In this document: piece after piece, positions 1-7,629 of the stretch
Position numbering within the stretch: the stretch's first letter is position 1
Layout of the letters: each line of letters begins with the position of its first letter
Source: CAYGKP01 sp964350605
GTDB lineage: Bacteria > Bacteroidota > Bacteroidia > Cytophagales > JAAEPT01
DNA length: 7,629 nucleotides
Assembly (NCBI GenBank): GCA_964350605.1
Contig: CAYGKP010000123.1
Coordinates: 1 to 7,629 of the forward strand
Reading direction: 5' to 3'
The notes under the pieces: generated by a model
The model's input: the letters and a program-made list of their open reading frames with translations, nothing else
What the model was told of the DNA's origin: nothing
The model's database searches: none
Made by a program: the position numbers and the translations under genes

Positions 1-1058
1 TCGTCTTTCGCACAGAACGAAAGGGCCACACCCAGCGAACCGGCACGGCCTGTCCGGCCAATGCGGTGAACGTAGGTTTCCGGCTCCATCGGCATCTCGA
101 AGTTGATCACGTGCGAGAGCTCGTCGATATCAATGCCGCGCGAGGCCACATCAGTTGCAACCAGCACGCGGGTCTTGCGTTGCTTGAAGTTTTGGAGCGA
201 ACGCTGGCGGGCGTTCTGGGTCTTGTCGCCATGGATGGCCTCCGAGCGAATGCCCGATTGCGAGAGCATCTTGGCCACTTTGTCCGCGCCGAATTTGGTG
301 CGGGTAAAGACCAACGCCGATTCGACCTGCGTGCCTTCCAGCAAGTGGATGAGCAGGGCGTTCTTGTTTTCGCGGTCAACCAGGTACAGACCTTGTTCGA
401 TCGTTTCAGCAGTCGACGAATTGCGCGCCACCTCGATGCGCAAGGGATCTTGAAGGATCGAGTCGGCCAGGTCAGCAATCGGCTTGGCCAAGGTGGCCGA
501 GAAGAAGAGCGACTGGCGGTTCTGAGGAACCATGCCGAGGATGCGGCGGATGTCGGGGATGAAGCCCATGTCGAGCATTCGGTCGGCTTCATCCAAGATG
601 AAGAGTTCCAGGCTGCGAAGGTCAATCCACTTCTGGTTGATCAAATCGAGCAGACGACCAGGGGTCGCCACAATGATGTCAACACCTTGACGCAGCGCGT
701 CGGTCTGGGTGCGCTGGCTCACGCCACCATAGATGGTGGTGTGGCGCAGTCCGCTGCCCACGCCGTAGCGTTTGAGGCTGTCGGAGATTTGAACGGCCAG
801 CTCGCGGGTTGGCGTCAGAATCAGTGCACGGGTGGGGCGTTGGCCTTTGCCCGATACGCGGTTCGCGCCGAGGAGTTGGATGGTGGGCAGTGCGAAGGCA
901 GCGGTTTTACCGGTGCCGGTCTGGGCGGAGCCAAACACATCGCGGCCCTCAAGGATGGCCGGGATGGCCTGTTCTTGGATGGGGGTTGGAGATGTATAGC
1001 CCTGTTCTTGGAGCGCCTGCAATAATGTGGGCGCGAGGCCCAAGTCTTGGAATGTCAT
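1..1058 (-). CDS. rhlE: DEAD-box RNA helicase, RhlE-like (3' end beyond window)
   Basis: This is an ATP-dependent RNA helicase of superfamily 2, expected to act in the cytoplasm on structured RNA (ribosome assembly, mRNA turnover, cold adaptation in characterised relatives). The reading frame is open from the ATG at 1058 to the window edge, giving 352 residues, and the full motif set is visible in order: Q motif (GYTSPTPIQ, Gln28), motif I AQTGTGKT (45-52), Ia PTRELA (83-88), Ib TPGR (132-135), II DEAD (156-159), III SAT (187-189), IV LVFTRTK (249-255), V VATDVASRGIDI (300-311) and VI HRIGRTGRAG (331-340). Both RecA-like domains are therefore nearly complete; only the end of the second and any basic C-terminal tail are missing. 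The start is chosen because the protein begins MTFQDLGL, where this family normally begins. No Shine-Dalgarno sequence precedes it. The gene lies 94 bases after the lhr stop. RhlE is the closest subfamily by appearance; assignment to another DEAD-box subgroup is possible because the C-terminal tail is unseen. Confidence 0.93.
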   Translation of the reverse strand, partial: MTFQDLGLAPTLLQALQEQGYTSPTPIQEQAIPAILEGRDVFGSAQTGTGKTAAFALPTIQLLGANRVSGKGQRPTRALILTPTRELAVQISDSLKRYGVGSGLRHTTIYGGVSQRTQTDALRQGVDIIVATPGRLLDLINQKWIDLRSLELFILDEADRMLDMGFIPDIRRILGMVPQNRQSLFFSATLAKPIADLADSILQDPLRIEVARNSSTAETIEQGLYLVDRENKNALLIHLLEGTQVESALVFTRTKFGADKVAKMLSQSGIRSEAIHGDKTQNARQRSLQNFKQRKTRVLVATDVASRGIDIDELSHVINFEMPMEPETYVHRIGRTGRAGSLGVALSFCAKD

Positions 1059-1152
1059 TGGTAGTATTAAAGCACAAAGGTCAGAATAAAATGCGCCATA
1101 ACCGCATTTGGGCGGATATGTGTAGGAAAAGCACTACTTTTTCGGGTTCTAA
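1059..1152 (-). other. Intergenic gap lhr to DEAD-box helicase
   Basis: These 94 bases carry no gene. A TTTAAT hexamer at 1066-1071 (minus strand) lies seven bases before the helicase ATG and could be a -10 element, but there is no matching -35 box. The only hairpin seen, CCGC/GCGG at 1102-1105 and 1112-1115, has a four-base stem and no adjoining U tract, so it is not a credible terminator. Read-through from lhr into the helicase gene is plausible. Confidence 0.5.
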
Positions 1153-4100
1153 TCAGGCGTACTGCCCCAGGTAGGCACGAAGGCGCGGGTCGCCCTTCCG
1201 AACTTGGAGGGCCTTTTGATAGACCCAGCGCGTCGATTCATCCACTCCCTCTTTGAGTAGCGAAAGTTCACCCTTTGACCAGGTGGCTACCATTTCACCG
1301 TTTTCATAGAGCAGAAACAGCCCCAATTTCCGGGCTTGGCCGTCTTGGCCGAACAGCAACCCGGTGAGGTTCAGGGGGTCTGTGGCCGCTAGCACCACAT
1401 GCTCTGGGGTTTCGGGGGCTTTTTGGCACTTGCGCAGTGCCTCGACGGCCTCTGGCAACGCGAATTGTTCGCCAGAAATCCCACTGACGAAGCGTCCACC
1501 GCGGATTTCGCCCCGCGNNNNNNNNNNGCGCTTCCCAGTTCCGATAGACCCGTAAAAGTACCCGCCAGGGGATCGACCAGCCTTCCCGGTCAATGAGTTT
1601 TCGGGTCACTACGCCATACCGCTTGAGTAGTGCCTTCGCGAAGAACTCAAGGTCCGCCTCCGAGAGGTCGGTGTTCTCTGGCGCTTGGGGCAGTAGCGAC
1701 CAACGTCCTGCTTGGCCCATCGTCACGGCGGCTGGCAGGGGGCTCGCACGAAGTTGTTTGCGCTTACGGTGGGCGGGTGTGAGCAAGGCACGAAGCCCCG
1801 CGATGCTGTCCGATGTTGCCCGACCAGCAGCGACCAGTTCGCCCAGGGCGGATTCCACTTGGCTGGGCAGCAAGCCGAGGTCGGTGGCCAATGCATCAAA
1901 GAAGCTGGCACCGCGCTCTTCCAGGTAGGCCGCGACCTTCTCGGTGTTGTGGCTGAGGGGAATGGGCGGTTGGTTCTTGGTCGCGAGAAGTCGTTGCCAT
2001 TGCTGCAATCGCTCGCGACCGAGCAGGGCCATCGGGCTGGCTTTCACTGCCCCGGTTGCCCCGCCGCTTGGGCGCTGAAAGCGTCCCCACACCACGCGGC
2101 CCGACAGGCTCAGGAGTTCCAGCCAGGTTGGGTCGTAGCCTTTCATTCGTGCGGGCAGGAGGTCGGCCTCCCAACCGACGGCCGGCGACTGCACGCCCTC
2201 CATTCGTTCGATGACGGCCAGCAAGCCTTCGGGGCCCATCGGTTGGTCTTCGCCCGTCAGCCCCTGCCAACGGAAGAGGAAACGTTGGAAGGTGTTGGAA
2301 TCGACGGGCTGGATCCGGGCGCGAAGTTCTTGGAGCGAGTAGCGATGGATGCGGTGCAGCAGGCCGCGTTCGCACCATTCAACCGGGCCTGTTTTCGAGG
2401 AATAATTCCCTTGGAACAGAAAGCCCTCGGCTTGCAGCGCGAGCACCGAGAACTCGATTAAGTCGAGGGGAAGGCCGCAGGTATCAGTAATGGACCCGGT
2501 GGTGAAGGGCCCCAGTATCTCCGAACGCCCCCGAACCAGTTCTCGGATCGCGTCGGTGGGCTCGTGGGTTTCGCCTTGTAGGGAAGTGGGCAGGGCATTC
2601 CATGTGTCCGTGGGAGTCTCGACACCCGCTGACTTCCATAGGGGAAGTCGTTCACTCGCGACCCAAAAGGTCTTTCCCTTGTGTGCCAGCTTAGTGGCCC
2701 GGCGTTCGATCGCCAGAAATTCAACCAGCTCGGTCGCGAGGCGAGGGGCGGCTCGCTGCAATTCCTCCTCTGTTAAATAGGAACCCAACAGGAGTGCATC
2801 GACCAATTCGTCGGCGTCGCGCACCGAAGGAAAGGCTTCCGACCGCACCGTGTCGATGGCTTCGGGGGCCAGGTGGGCCAACTGCGCAGCCTGCTCGGCA
2901 CTCAGGCTCCGGCTGGAGGTGATGGCCAGCGTGCGGCGTTCCTCCAGGGGCGCGGGGTCGAGAAAAGCGTAGGGCCGGGCGTTCAAGATTTCCTGACTCA
3001 GTGGACTGGGCTCGCGCAGTTCGACCGACAGCATCTCAATTTCCCCGCGTTCGATGCGGCCCACGAGTTCGAAGAGTGCTTCGTAGTCCATCGCTTCCTG
3101 AAGGCAGTCGGCAATGGTCTGGTCCACCAAGGGATGTTCGTGGATCTTTAGGTCGCCGGCTATTTTCTGCAATAAGGCGAGTTGATCGGGGAAGACCTGG
3201 GCAATCAAATCTTCGGCGGCCATGCGTTGAAATTGTGGCGGTACCTTCTCTCCGTTCCGGCGGCGCAGGTAGGCGAGTGCCCGCGAGGCGTTCCATCGCC
3301 AGCGCACCTCGAAGATCGGCGAATCGAAAAGGGCCTGGACCAAAGTGTCGCGGAGCGAAGGAGTTTTCAGGTAGCCGTAGACTTCCTGAAGGGGAAAGCT
3401 ATGCGTCGAGCCGAGGGAGAGGACAACGGCATCTTCGTTGGCAGCGGCTTGCAACTCGAAATTGAAGTTGCGACAGAATTTCTTGCGTAGCGATAGGCCG
3501 AAGGCGCGGTTCAACCGGCTGCCGAAGGGGCTGTGCACGACCAAGTGCATGTCGCCTACTTCGTCGAAGAAGCGTTCAAGAATCAGGCGATCGCCCGTGG
3601 GTAGGTTGCCAAGGGCCAGTTTGCTTTTCAGTAGGTAGTCGGCCAGAAAGAAGGCACTATCCTCGTCAATGCCTGCCGATTCGATCAAGTAGTCAACCAC
3701 CGGACGCAGGACCTGCTGCGCATCAGCCTCCCGAATTTCCTCGCTGGTAGCGATCATTTTGTCCACTTGGTCGCGCAACCGACCGACAGCACGTGACAAC
3801 TCCCGACTGCGGCCTGGGGCTTCGCCAAACCAGAACGGCACAGTCGGCGGCTGGCCCTGCGCATCCTCAACGCGTAGTTTGCCGCCCGTCAACCGAAGTA
3901 CCCGCCAGGAGGTATTGCCGAGCTGGAATACATCGCCAGGGCGAATGTCGATGGCGAAGTCTTCGTTGACGGTCCCCACAAACTGCCCACTTGGTTCCAA
4001 GATGACATCGAACTCAAAATTGTCAGGGATCGAGCCGCCGGAGGTGAGGACCGCCAATTGCGCCCCGCGCCGCGCGCGGAGTTCGCCTTTGATTCGGTCG

Positions 4101-5515
4101 TAATGCACCAGCGTTCGGCGTTGCCCGCGTCGGGAGGTGAAGCCCTCGCTACTCATGGTAAGTAGCTCTTCGAACCGTTCGCGCGTTAGGTCACGGTAAG
4201 GGTATGCATTTTTAAAGACGCCATACAATTCTTCGACCTCCCAATCCTGGCTAGCCGCGGCAGCGATCAGGTGTTGGGTCAAGATGTCGAGTGGCTGGGG
4301 CGGGATGTGGAGGCGGTCGAGTTCGCCAAGGCGTTGCGCTTGCAGCATGGCGACCGACTCGACCAGTTCATCGCGGGTGAGGGGAAAGATCACGCCCTTC
4401 GGCGTGCCGCCCACTTGGTGGCGCGAACGACCGATGCGTTGCAGGAATGCCGAGATCGAGCGGGTGCTGCCCATCTGGCAGACCAGATCGACGTTACCGA
4501 TGTCAAGGCCCAACTCCAAGGAAGCGGTCGCGACCAAGGCTTTCAACTCGCCATGTTTTAGGCGTTGCTCGGCCAAGTGGCGTTTGTCCTTCGATAAACT
4601 GCCGTGGTGGGCCATCACCTTGCCTTCACCCAGCCGCCGTTCCAAACTAGCGGAAAGCCGCTCGGCCAAACGGCGCGTATTGACGAAGAGGAGCGTCGTG
4701 CGATGTTCCTGAATCAAGCGCACCAATTGATCGTGCAACTCCTCCCACGATTCCGCGGACATGACCGCCGAGAGCGGCGAATCGGGGAGAGCGATTCGCA
4801 CGTCGAGTTGGCGTTTGTGCCCCACATCAAGGATGGCGCAGCTCGATTTGTGGCGTTCGCCTGAAAGAAAGGCCGCCGTTTCTTCGATGGGATTCTGGGT
4901 GGCCGAAAGGCCGATGCGTTGGAGCCGCCCGGTCAGGTGTTCGAGCCGTTCGAGGGTGAGTGAGAGATGAGCCCCGCGTTTGTCCTGAACCACCGCGTGG
5001 ATCTCATCAACGATGATCGTGTGGACACCGCCGACCAGATTGCGACCGCCTTTACTGGTGAGCAAGTTAAAGAGCGACTCGGGGGTAGTGACCAGAATGT
5101 CTGGCGGACGGCGCAGCATGGCCGAGCGTTCCGAAGGGGCAGTATCGCCCGTGCGCACGGCGGCTTCAAGCGAGACGAAAGTCCCAGAGGCCTGTAGCCT
5201 TTCCTCGATCCCGCGTAGCGGTGCGCGCAGGTTGACTTCGATGTCATTACTCAGCGCTTTGAGCGGCGAGATGTAAATGACCCGACAGGCGGGTGGGCCG
5301 GGGTTTTCCAGTTTTTCTTTCAGTAACCGGTCGATGACCGCAAGGAAAGCGGCGAGTGTCTTACCCGAACCCGTGGGCGCGGCCAGGAGCGTTGGTTTGC
5401 CTTCTAGGATCGCAGCCCAGGTTTGAAGTTGCGCCTCGGTCGCACCCGTGGAAAACTGCTGGTTGAACCAGTCGCGGACAGCGGGATGAAAACTGGATAG
5501 GGCCTCGGCGGACAT
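1153..5515 (-). CDS. lhr: Long-form Lhr helicase (SF2, with C-terminal domain), split by an assembly gap
   Basis: Lhr is a 3'-to-5' ATP-dependent DNA/RNA helicase linked to DNA repair. Starting at ATG 5515, the helicase motifs are: Gln29 (Q-type motif), Walker A APTGSGKT (46-53), YISPLKALSNDI (81-92), TTPESL (143-148), DEIH box (170-173), GLSATQNP (202-209), TLLFVNTRRLAE (274-285), LVATASLELGLDIG (327-340) and FLQRIGRSRHQ (357-367). The Lhr-specific core follows: SGGSIPDNF (492-500), PFWFGEAPGRS (560-570), HSPFGSRLNRAFGLSL (661-676) and HEHPLVDQTIADCLQ (792-806), ending near residue 860. Residues about 870-1449 are the Lhr C-terminal region of winged-helix/AlkZ-like type, including EWCERGLLHRIHRYS (1046-1060) and RFLFRWQ (1078-1084). 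Ten Ns at 1518-1527 break the frame after Ala1329; the true C-terminus (RGEIRGGRFVSG to LGQYA, stop at 1153-1155) lies in another frame. Joining the flanks through their shared CGC gives 1449 residues, near the 1538 of E. coli Lhr. The start has no Shine-Dalgarno motif. I regard the gene as intact in the organism. Confidence 0.93.
1518..1527. other. Assembly gap (10 N) inside lhr
   Basis: Ten undetermined bases form a placeholder gap, not a measured length. On the minus strand the sequence before it ends GAAGCGC and the sequence after it begins CGCGGGGCGAAATC. Taken literally, the gap throws the helicase into a frame encoding unrelated, arginine-rich sequence ending near 1304. The conserved frame resumes with CGG at 1515-1513. 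A true gap length divisible by three, or a three-base overlap of the flanks, keeps the frame. Confidence 0.97.
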
Positions 5516-5670
5516 GGGTTCAGAACGCAGAGAATCCGCTCAAGATTCCCGCCCAAAGGTCAATGTGAGTAAGATCGAAAATTTGCTTGACACCAGGTTT
5601 CCGAATGGCAATAAATGGAACGAGCCCGACCAATGGCCGGGCTCGTTCCCAAACTCAGAAAGTCGAAAGG
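5516..5670 (-). other. Intergenic region, isocitrate dehydrogenase to lhr
   Basis: These 155 bases contain the terminator hairpin described separately and, nearer lhr, the presumed lhr promoter and leader. A TTGACC hexamer at 5558-5563 on the minus strand resembles a -35 box, but no -10 hexamer stands 16-18 bases downstream, so I do not call a promoter. No Shine-Dalgarno motif precedes the lhr ATG; the bases before it read GCGTTCTGAACCC. No small gene is evident. Confidence 0.5.
5604..5649 (-). terminator. Intrinsic terminator after isocitrate dehydrogenase
   Basis: A perfect 12-base inverted repeat (GGAACGAGCCCG at 5617-5628, CGGGCTCGTTCC at 5638-5649) encloses a nine-base loop. It starts 21 bases past the TAA of the isocitrate dehydrogenase gene. 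In the direction of transcription it is followed by ATTTATT, a moderate rather than strong U tract. Position, GC-rich stem and partial U tract together fit a Rho-independent terminator. No gene on the plus strand ends here, so it most likely serves the minus strand only. Confidence 0.7.
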
Positions 5671-7119
5671 TTACTGCCCTTGACCCATCGAGAAGGTCAT
5701 CTCGCCGTCGAAGCGGCAGAGGTTCTCGGTTTTGATGATGTCGAAACCAGCGGCGGTGGCTTGCTTGCTCAACTCCAGTACATCTTGATAGCTGCCCGCT
5801 TGGTCCATCTTCTTGCTAGTGTAGCGGCAACGCCAGTGGTCGGTGCAGAAGGTTTCCGGCAAGCCATTGGGGTACACCTTAAGACCACGGTTGGTAATCA
5901 TCTGCAGTTCGAACGGACCGGATTTGAACTTCTCTATGGCTTTGCCCAAGACGTTCGGGTCACGGCTCTCGCCGTTCCAGTGCATGAACAGGTCGACACC
6001 CACAAGCTCCTTTTTCGCAGGAACAGTGGGGGTGAAGCTCCCTTGGATGTTTCGGTTGCTGTCTTTGTCGTACTCGACTGCGGGGAGTTTGCTGGGACGT
6101 TGACCCAAGCGCGCGATGACCGCTTGCGCGAACTCCTTGGTACCGACCTTCTCTTTGCTGGTGTCTTCCTTGTAAAGGTCGTAGGTGTGAACACCGTCCT
6201 CCAGGGTTTTCAACCAGGCGTTGTGGACCTTCTCGGCAGCCTCCGCTTGGTTGATGTACACCAGCATCTGGATGGCTCCGAGGAGCAGGCCCGATGGGTT
6301 GGCCATGTTCTGGCCCGCACGACGTGGCGCGGAACCGTGGATGGCTTCGAACATTGCGTAGTCCACGCCGATGTTGGCACTGCCACCCAAGCCGACCGAA
6401 CCGGTGATTTGCGCCGCAACGTCCGAGAGGATGTCACCATAGAGGTTCTGCATCACAATCACATCGAAGGCTTCGGGGGTGTCGGCCATTTTTGCCGCCC
6501 CGATGTCGATGATCCAGTGCTCGCTTTCCAGCTCTGGGTATTCCGCGGCCACCTTATCAAAGGTTTTGTGGAACAGACCGTCGGTCAGTTTCATGATGTT
6601 GTCCTTCGAGAAGCAGGTCACTTTTTTGCGACCGTAGGCTTTCGCGTATTCGAAGGCAAAGCGGATGATCTTCTCGCTGCCGGGCTTCGAGATGAGCTTC
6701 AAGCACTGAGTGACTTCGTCGGTCTGCTGGTGCTCGATGCCTGCGTACAGGTCCTCCTCGTTCTCGCGAATGATCACCAAGTCCATAACAGGGTGCTTGG
6801 TTTTCACGAAGGGGTGGTAGGAGATGCAAGGGCGAACGTTCGCGTAGAGACCCAAGGTCTTGCGCGTGGTCACGTTCAAGCTTTTGAATCCACCACCCTG
6901 TGGGGTAGTGATGGGCGACTTCAAAAAGACCTTGGTGCGGCGCAGCGAATCCCACGATTCGGGGGCGATGCCCGCGGTGTTGCCGTTCAGGTAGACTTTC
7001 TCACCGATGTCGATGTAGTCGATTTCGAGCTTTGCGCCAGCTGCTTGGATGATCTCCAAGGTAGCGTCCATGATTTCTGGGCCAATGCCGTCGCCTTTGG
7101 CAACTGTGATTGCGGTCAT
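5671..7119 (-). CDS. icd: NADP-dependent isocitrate dehydrogenase, Thermus/Rickettsia type with C-terminal domain
   Basis: This enzyme oxidatively decarboxylates isocitrate to 2-oxoglutarate in the TCA cycle. The 482-residue protein opens with the family signature VAKGDGIGPEIMDATL. By comparison with E. coli Icd, the isocitrate-binding residues are all present: Ser80 and Asn82 (in FKSLNVTTR), Arg86, Arg96, Arg118, Tyr125 (in RENEEDLYAG), Lys177 (NIMK), and the metal-binding aspartates Asp205, Asp229 and Asp233 (NLYGDILSD). The cofactor loop HGSAPRRAGQN (261-271) has Arg266-Arg267 where E. coli has Lys344-Tyr345 and NAD enzymes have Asp-Ile; the positive charges, with Tyr313 and Lys317 further on, suggest NADP. 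Residues about 365-482 (LVGVDLFMHWNG, ITNRGLKVYPNG, DHWRCRY) form the extra domain known in the roughly 500-residue Thermus enzyme and absent from the 416-residue E. coli one. The ATG at 7119 is chosen because it places the family signature directly at the N-terminus; an in-frame GTG at 7194 would add 25 residues of no family likeness. No Shine-Dalgarno motif is present. Confidence 0.94.
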   Translation of the reverse strand: MTAITVAKGDGIGPEIMDATLEIIQAAGAKLEIDYIDIGEKVYLNGNTAGIAPESWDSLRRTKVFLKSPITTPQGGGFKSLNVTTRKTLGLYANVRPCISYHPFVKTKHPVMDLVIIRENEEDLYAGIEHQQTDEVTQCLKLISKPGSEKIIRFAFEYAKAYGRKKVTCFSKDNIMKLTDGLFHKTFDKVAAEYPELESEHWIIDIGAAKMADTPEAFDVIVMQNLYGDILSDVAAQITGSVGLGGSANIGVDYAMFEAIHGSAPRRAGQNMANPSGLLLGAIQMLVYINQAEAAEKVHNAWLKTLEDGVHTYDLYKEDTSKEKVGTKEFAQAVIARLGQRPSKLPAVEYDKDSNRNIQGSFTPTVPAKKELVGVDLFMHWNGESRDPNVLGKAIEKFKSGPFELQMITNRGLKVYPNGLPETFCTDHWRCRYTSKKMDQAGSYQDVLELSKQATAAGFDIIKTENLCRFDGEMTFSMGQGQ

Positions 7120-7240
7120 TGTATGTGGGTTTTTCGGTTTTCGATTCGGTGGGGGGTCCCTCGCATCGACAAGGAAGGTGCGCAAGTTATACACCTGTAC
7201 CCTTTTCCCCTAGCCGAATTTTGCCCAGAGCTAACTAGAG
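7120..7240 (-). other. Intergenic region, M16 peptidase to isocitrate dehydrogenase
   Basis: These 121 bases presumably hold the isocitrate dehydrogenase promoter. A TATAAC hexamer at 7186-7191 on the minus strand matches the -10 consensus at five of six positions, but I find no -35 hexamer at a proper distance. The peptidase stop codon begins a short imperfect duplication, TAGCTCTAGT then TAGCTCTGGG. No convincing terminator hairpin follows the peptidase gene, so read-through is not excluded. Confidence 0.4.
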
Positions 7241-7629
7241 CTATTTGGGAAAGATTTCGTCGAGGGTCAGGACACGTACGGGGCCGTAGGTTTCGAGCAA
7301 TTGGGTGTCGATGCGGTCGGCGGGGCCGATGATGAGCAGGGTATAGGGCAATTCAGCGACCTTCTCCTTATGAAAGGCGGAGACATCGGGAAGGCCCAAT
7401 TCCTTGGCTTCCAAAAGCAAGCGGCCGCGTTGGTCGGTGGAAAGCCCGAGTTCTTGAAGGGCATCCCAGGTAAACAGCAGCCCTGACTTGCGGATGCGCT
7501 GCGAACGCAGGTCGCTCAAGTACGCCTCCTTCGCGAAGCCAAACGAGGCGGGGCTTTCGGGCATCTCGCGGAGCAAGCCTTCGAAGGCCTTCAAGGCTTC
7601 GGGCAACTTATCGACTTGCGTGCCGATGT
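7241..7629 (-). CDS. M16 (insulinase-family) peptidase, C-terminal fragment (5' end beyond window)
   Basis: The frame is open from the window edge to a TAG at 7241-7243 and encodes the last 128 residues of a larger protein. It begins IGTQVDKLPEALKAFEGLLREM and ends LPYTLLIIGPADRID, LLETYGPVRVLTLDEIFPK. This pattern, an IGTQxDKL opening strand, an amphipathic helical stretch, then a xPYTLLIxG strand and a YGPVxxLTLDEIF tail, is what I know from the last domain of M16 zinc metallopeptidases that carry two or four repeated domains, common in Bacteroidota and related phyla. The HxxEH zinc site lies in the N-terminal domain and is outside the window, so it cannot be judged whether this copy is catalytic. 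Such proteins are usually secreted or periplasmic and degrade peptides, but the signal peptide is also outside the window. Identification rests on this C-terminal likeness alone. Confidence 0.75.
   Translation of the reverse strand, partial: IGTQVDKLPEALKAFEGLLREMPESPASFGFAKEAYLSDLRSQRIRKSGLLFTWDALQELGLSTDQRGRLLLEAKELGLPDVSAFHKEKVAELPYTLLIIGPADRIDTQLLETYGPVRVLTLDEIFPK

Noticed and set aside
66..1025. A 319-codon open frame on the plus strand opposite the DEAD-box gene
   Set aside because: It mirrors the helicase codons and shows no recognisable motif, while the minus strand encodes the full helicase motif set.
1102..1115. Possible terminator hairpin between lhr and the DEAD-box gene
   Set aside because: The stem is only four base pairs with a six-base loop and lacks an adjoining U tract.
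1304..1517. Continuation of the lhr frame past the N run (about 66 residues ending VSAL)
   Set aside because: It is an artefact of the arbitrary gap length; the other frame of the same bases carries the conserved Lhr C-terminus through to 1153.
5558..5563. TTGACC as a -35 box for lhr
   Set aside because: No -10-like hexamer stands at a usable distance downstream, and a single hexamer match is expected by chance.
7225..7243. Short near-tandem duplication TAGCTCTAGT / TAGCTCTGGG at the peptidase stop
   Set aside because: Only seven of ten bases agree and there are two copies; this is within chance and has no visible function.
5587..7332. A 581-codon open frame on the plus strand opposite isocitrate dehydrogenase
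   Set aside because: It is antisense to a gene with every catalytic residue conserved, runs on past both of its ends, and its translation resembles no family I know. Long antisense frames are common opposite GC-rich genes.
1..7629. A novel defence, mobile or biosynthetic system
   Set aside because: All four genes belong to well-known conserved families, intergenic regions are short, and there are no repeats, integrases, toxin-antitoxin genes or unassigned genes in the window.

Overview
The window is a stretch of moderately GC-rich bacterial chromosome with four genes, all on the minus strand, so transcription runs from high to low coordinates. In transcription order they are: the 3' end of an M16 (insulinase-family) zinc peptidase (7629 to 7241, cut by the window edge); a 482-residue isocitrate dehydrogenase of the Thermus/Rickettsia type with an extra C-terminal domain (7119 to 5671); a long-form Lhr helicase of about 1449 residues (5515 to 1153), interrupted by a 10-N assembly gap; and the first 352 residues of a DEAD-box RNA helicase of the RhlE type (1058 to 1, cut by the window edge).

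I saw no RNA genes, mobile elements, CRISPR arrays or notable repeats. The intergenic regions are short (121, 155 and 94 bases). The 155-base one holds a 12-bp perfect hairpin 21 bases after the isocitrate dehydrogenase stop, which probably ends that transcript and separates it from lhr. No convincing terminator lies between lhr and the DEAD-box gene, so those two could share a transcript.

The organism cannot be fixed from four conserved genes. The Thermus-type NADP isocitrate dehydrogenase with its HGSAPRRAGQN cofactor loop, the two-helicase context and the absence of Shine-Dalgarno motifs at all three visible starts fit a Gram-negative outside the classical Proteobacteria. From memory of related proteins, Verrucomicrobiota (Opitutae-like) is a reasonable guess, but only a guess. 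The run of exactly ten Ns says this is a draft or metagenome assembly.

Functionally these are housekeeping and maintenance genes: peptide turnover in the envelope or periplasm (M16), TCA-cycle carbon flow and NADPH supply (isocitrate dehydrogenase), DNA repair (Lhr) and RNA remodelling (RhlE-like). I see no evidence of a novel system. The most useful observation is that the N gap is very probably an artefact: the contig ends overlap by three bases, and merging them restores the Lhr consensus exactly, whereas the sequence as given forces a false frameshift that splits the gene.
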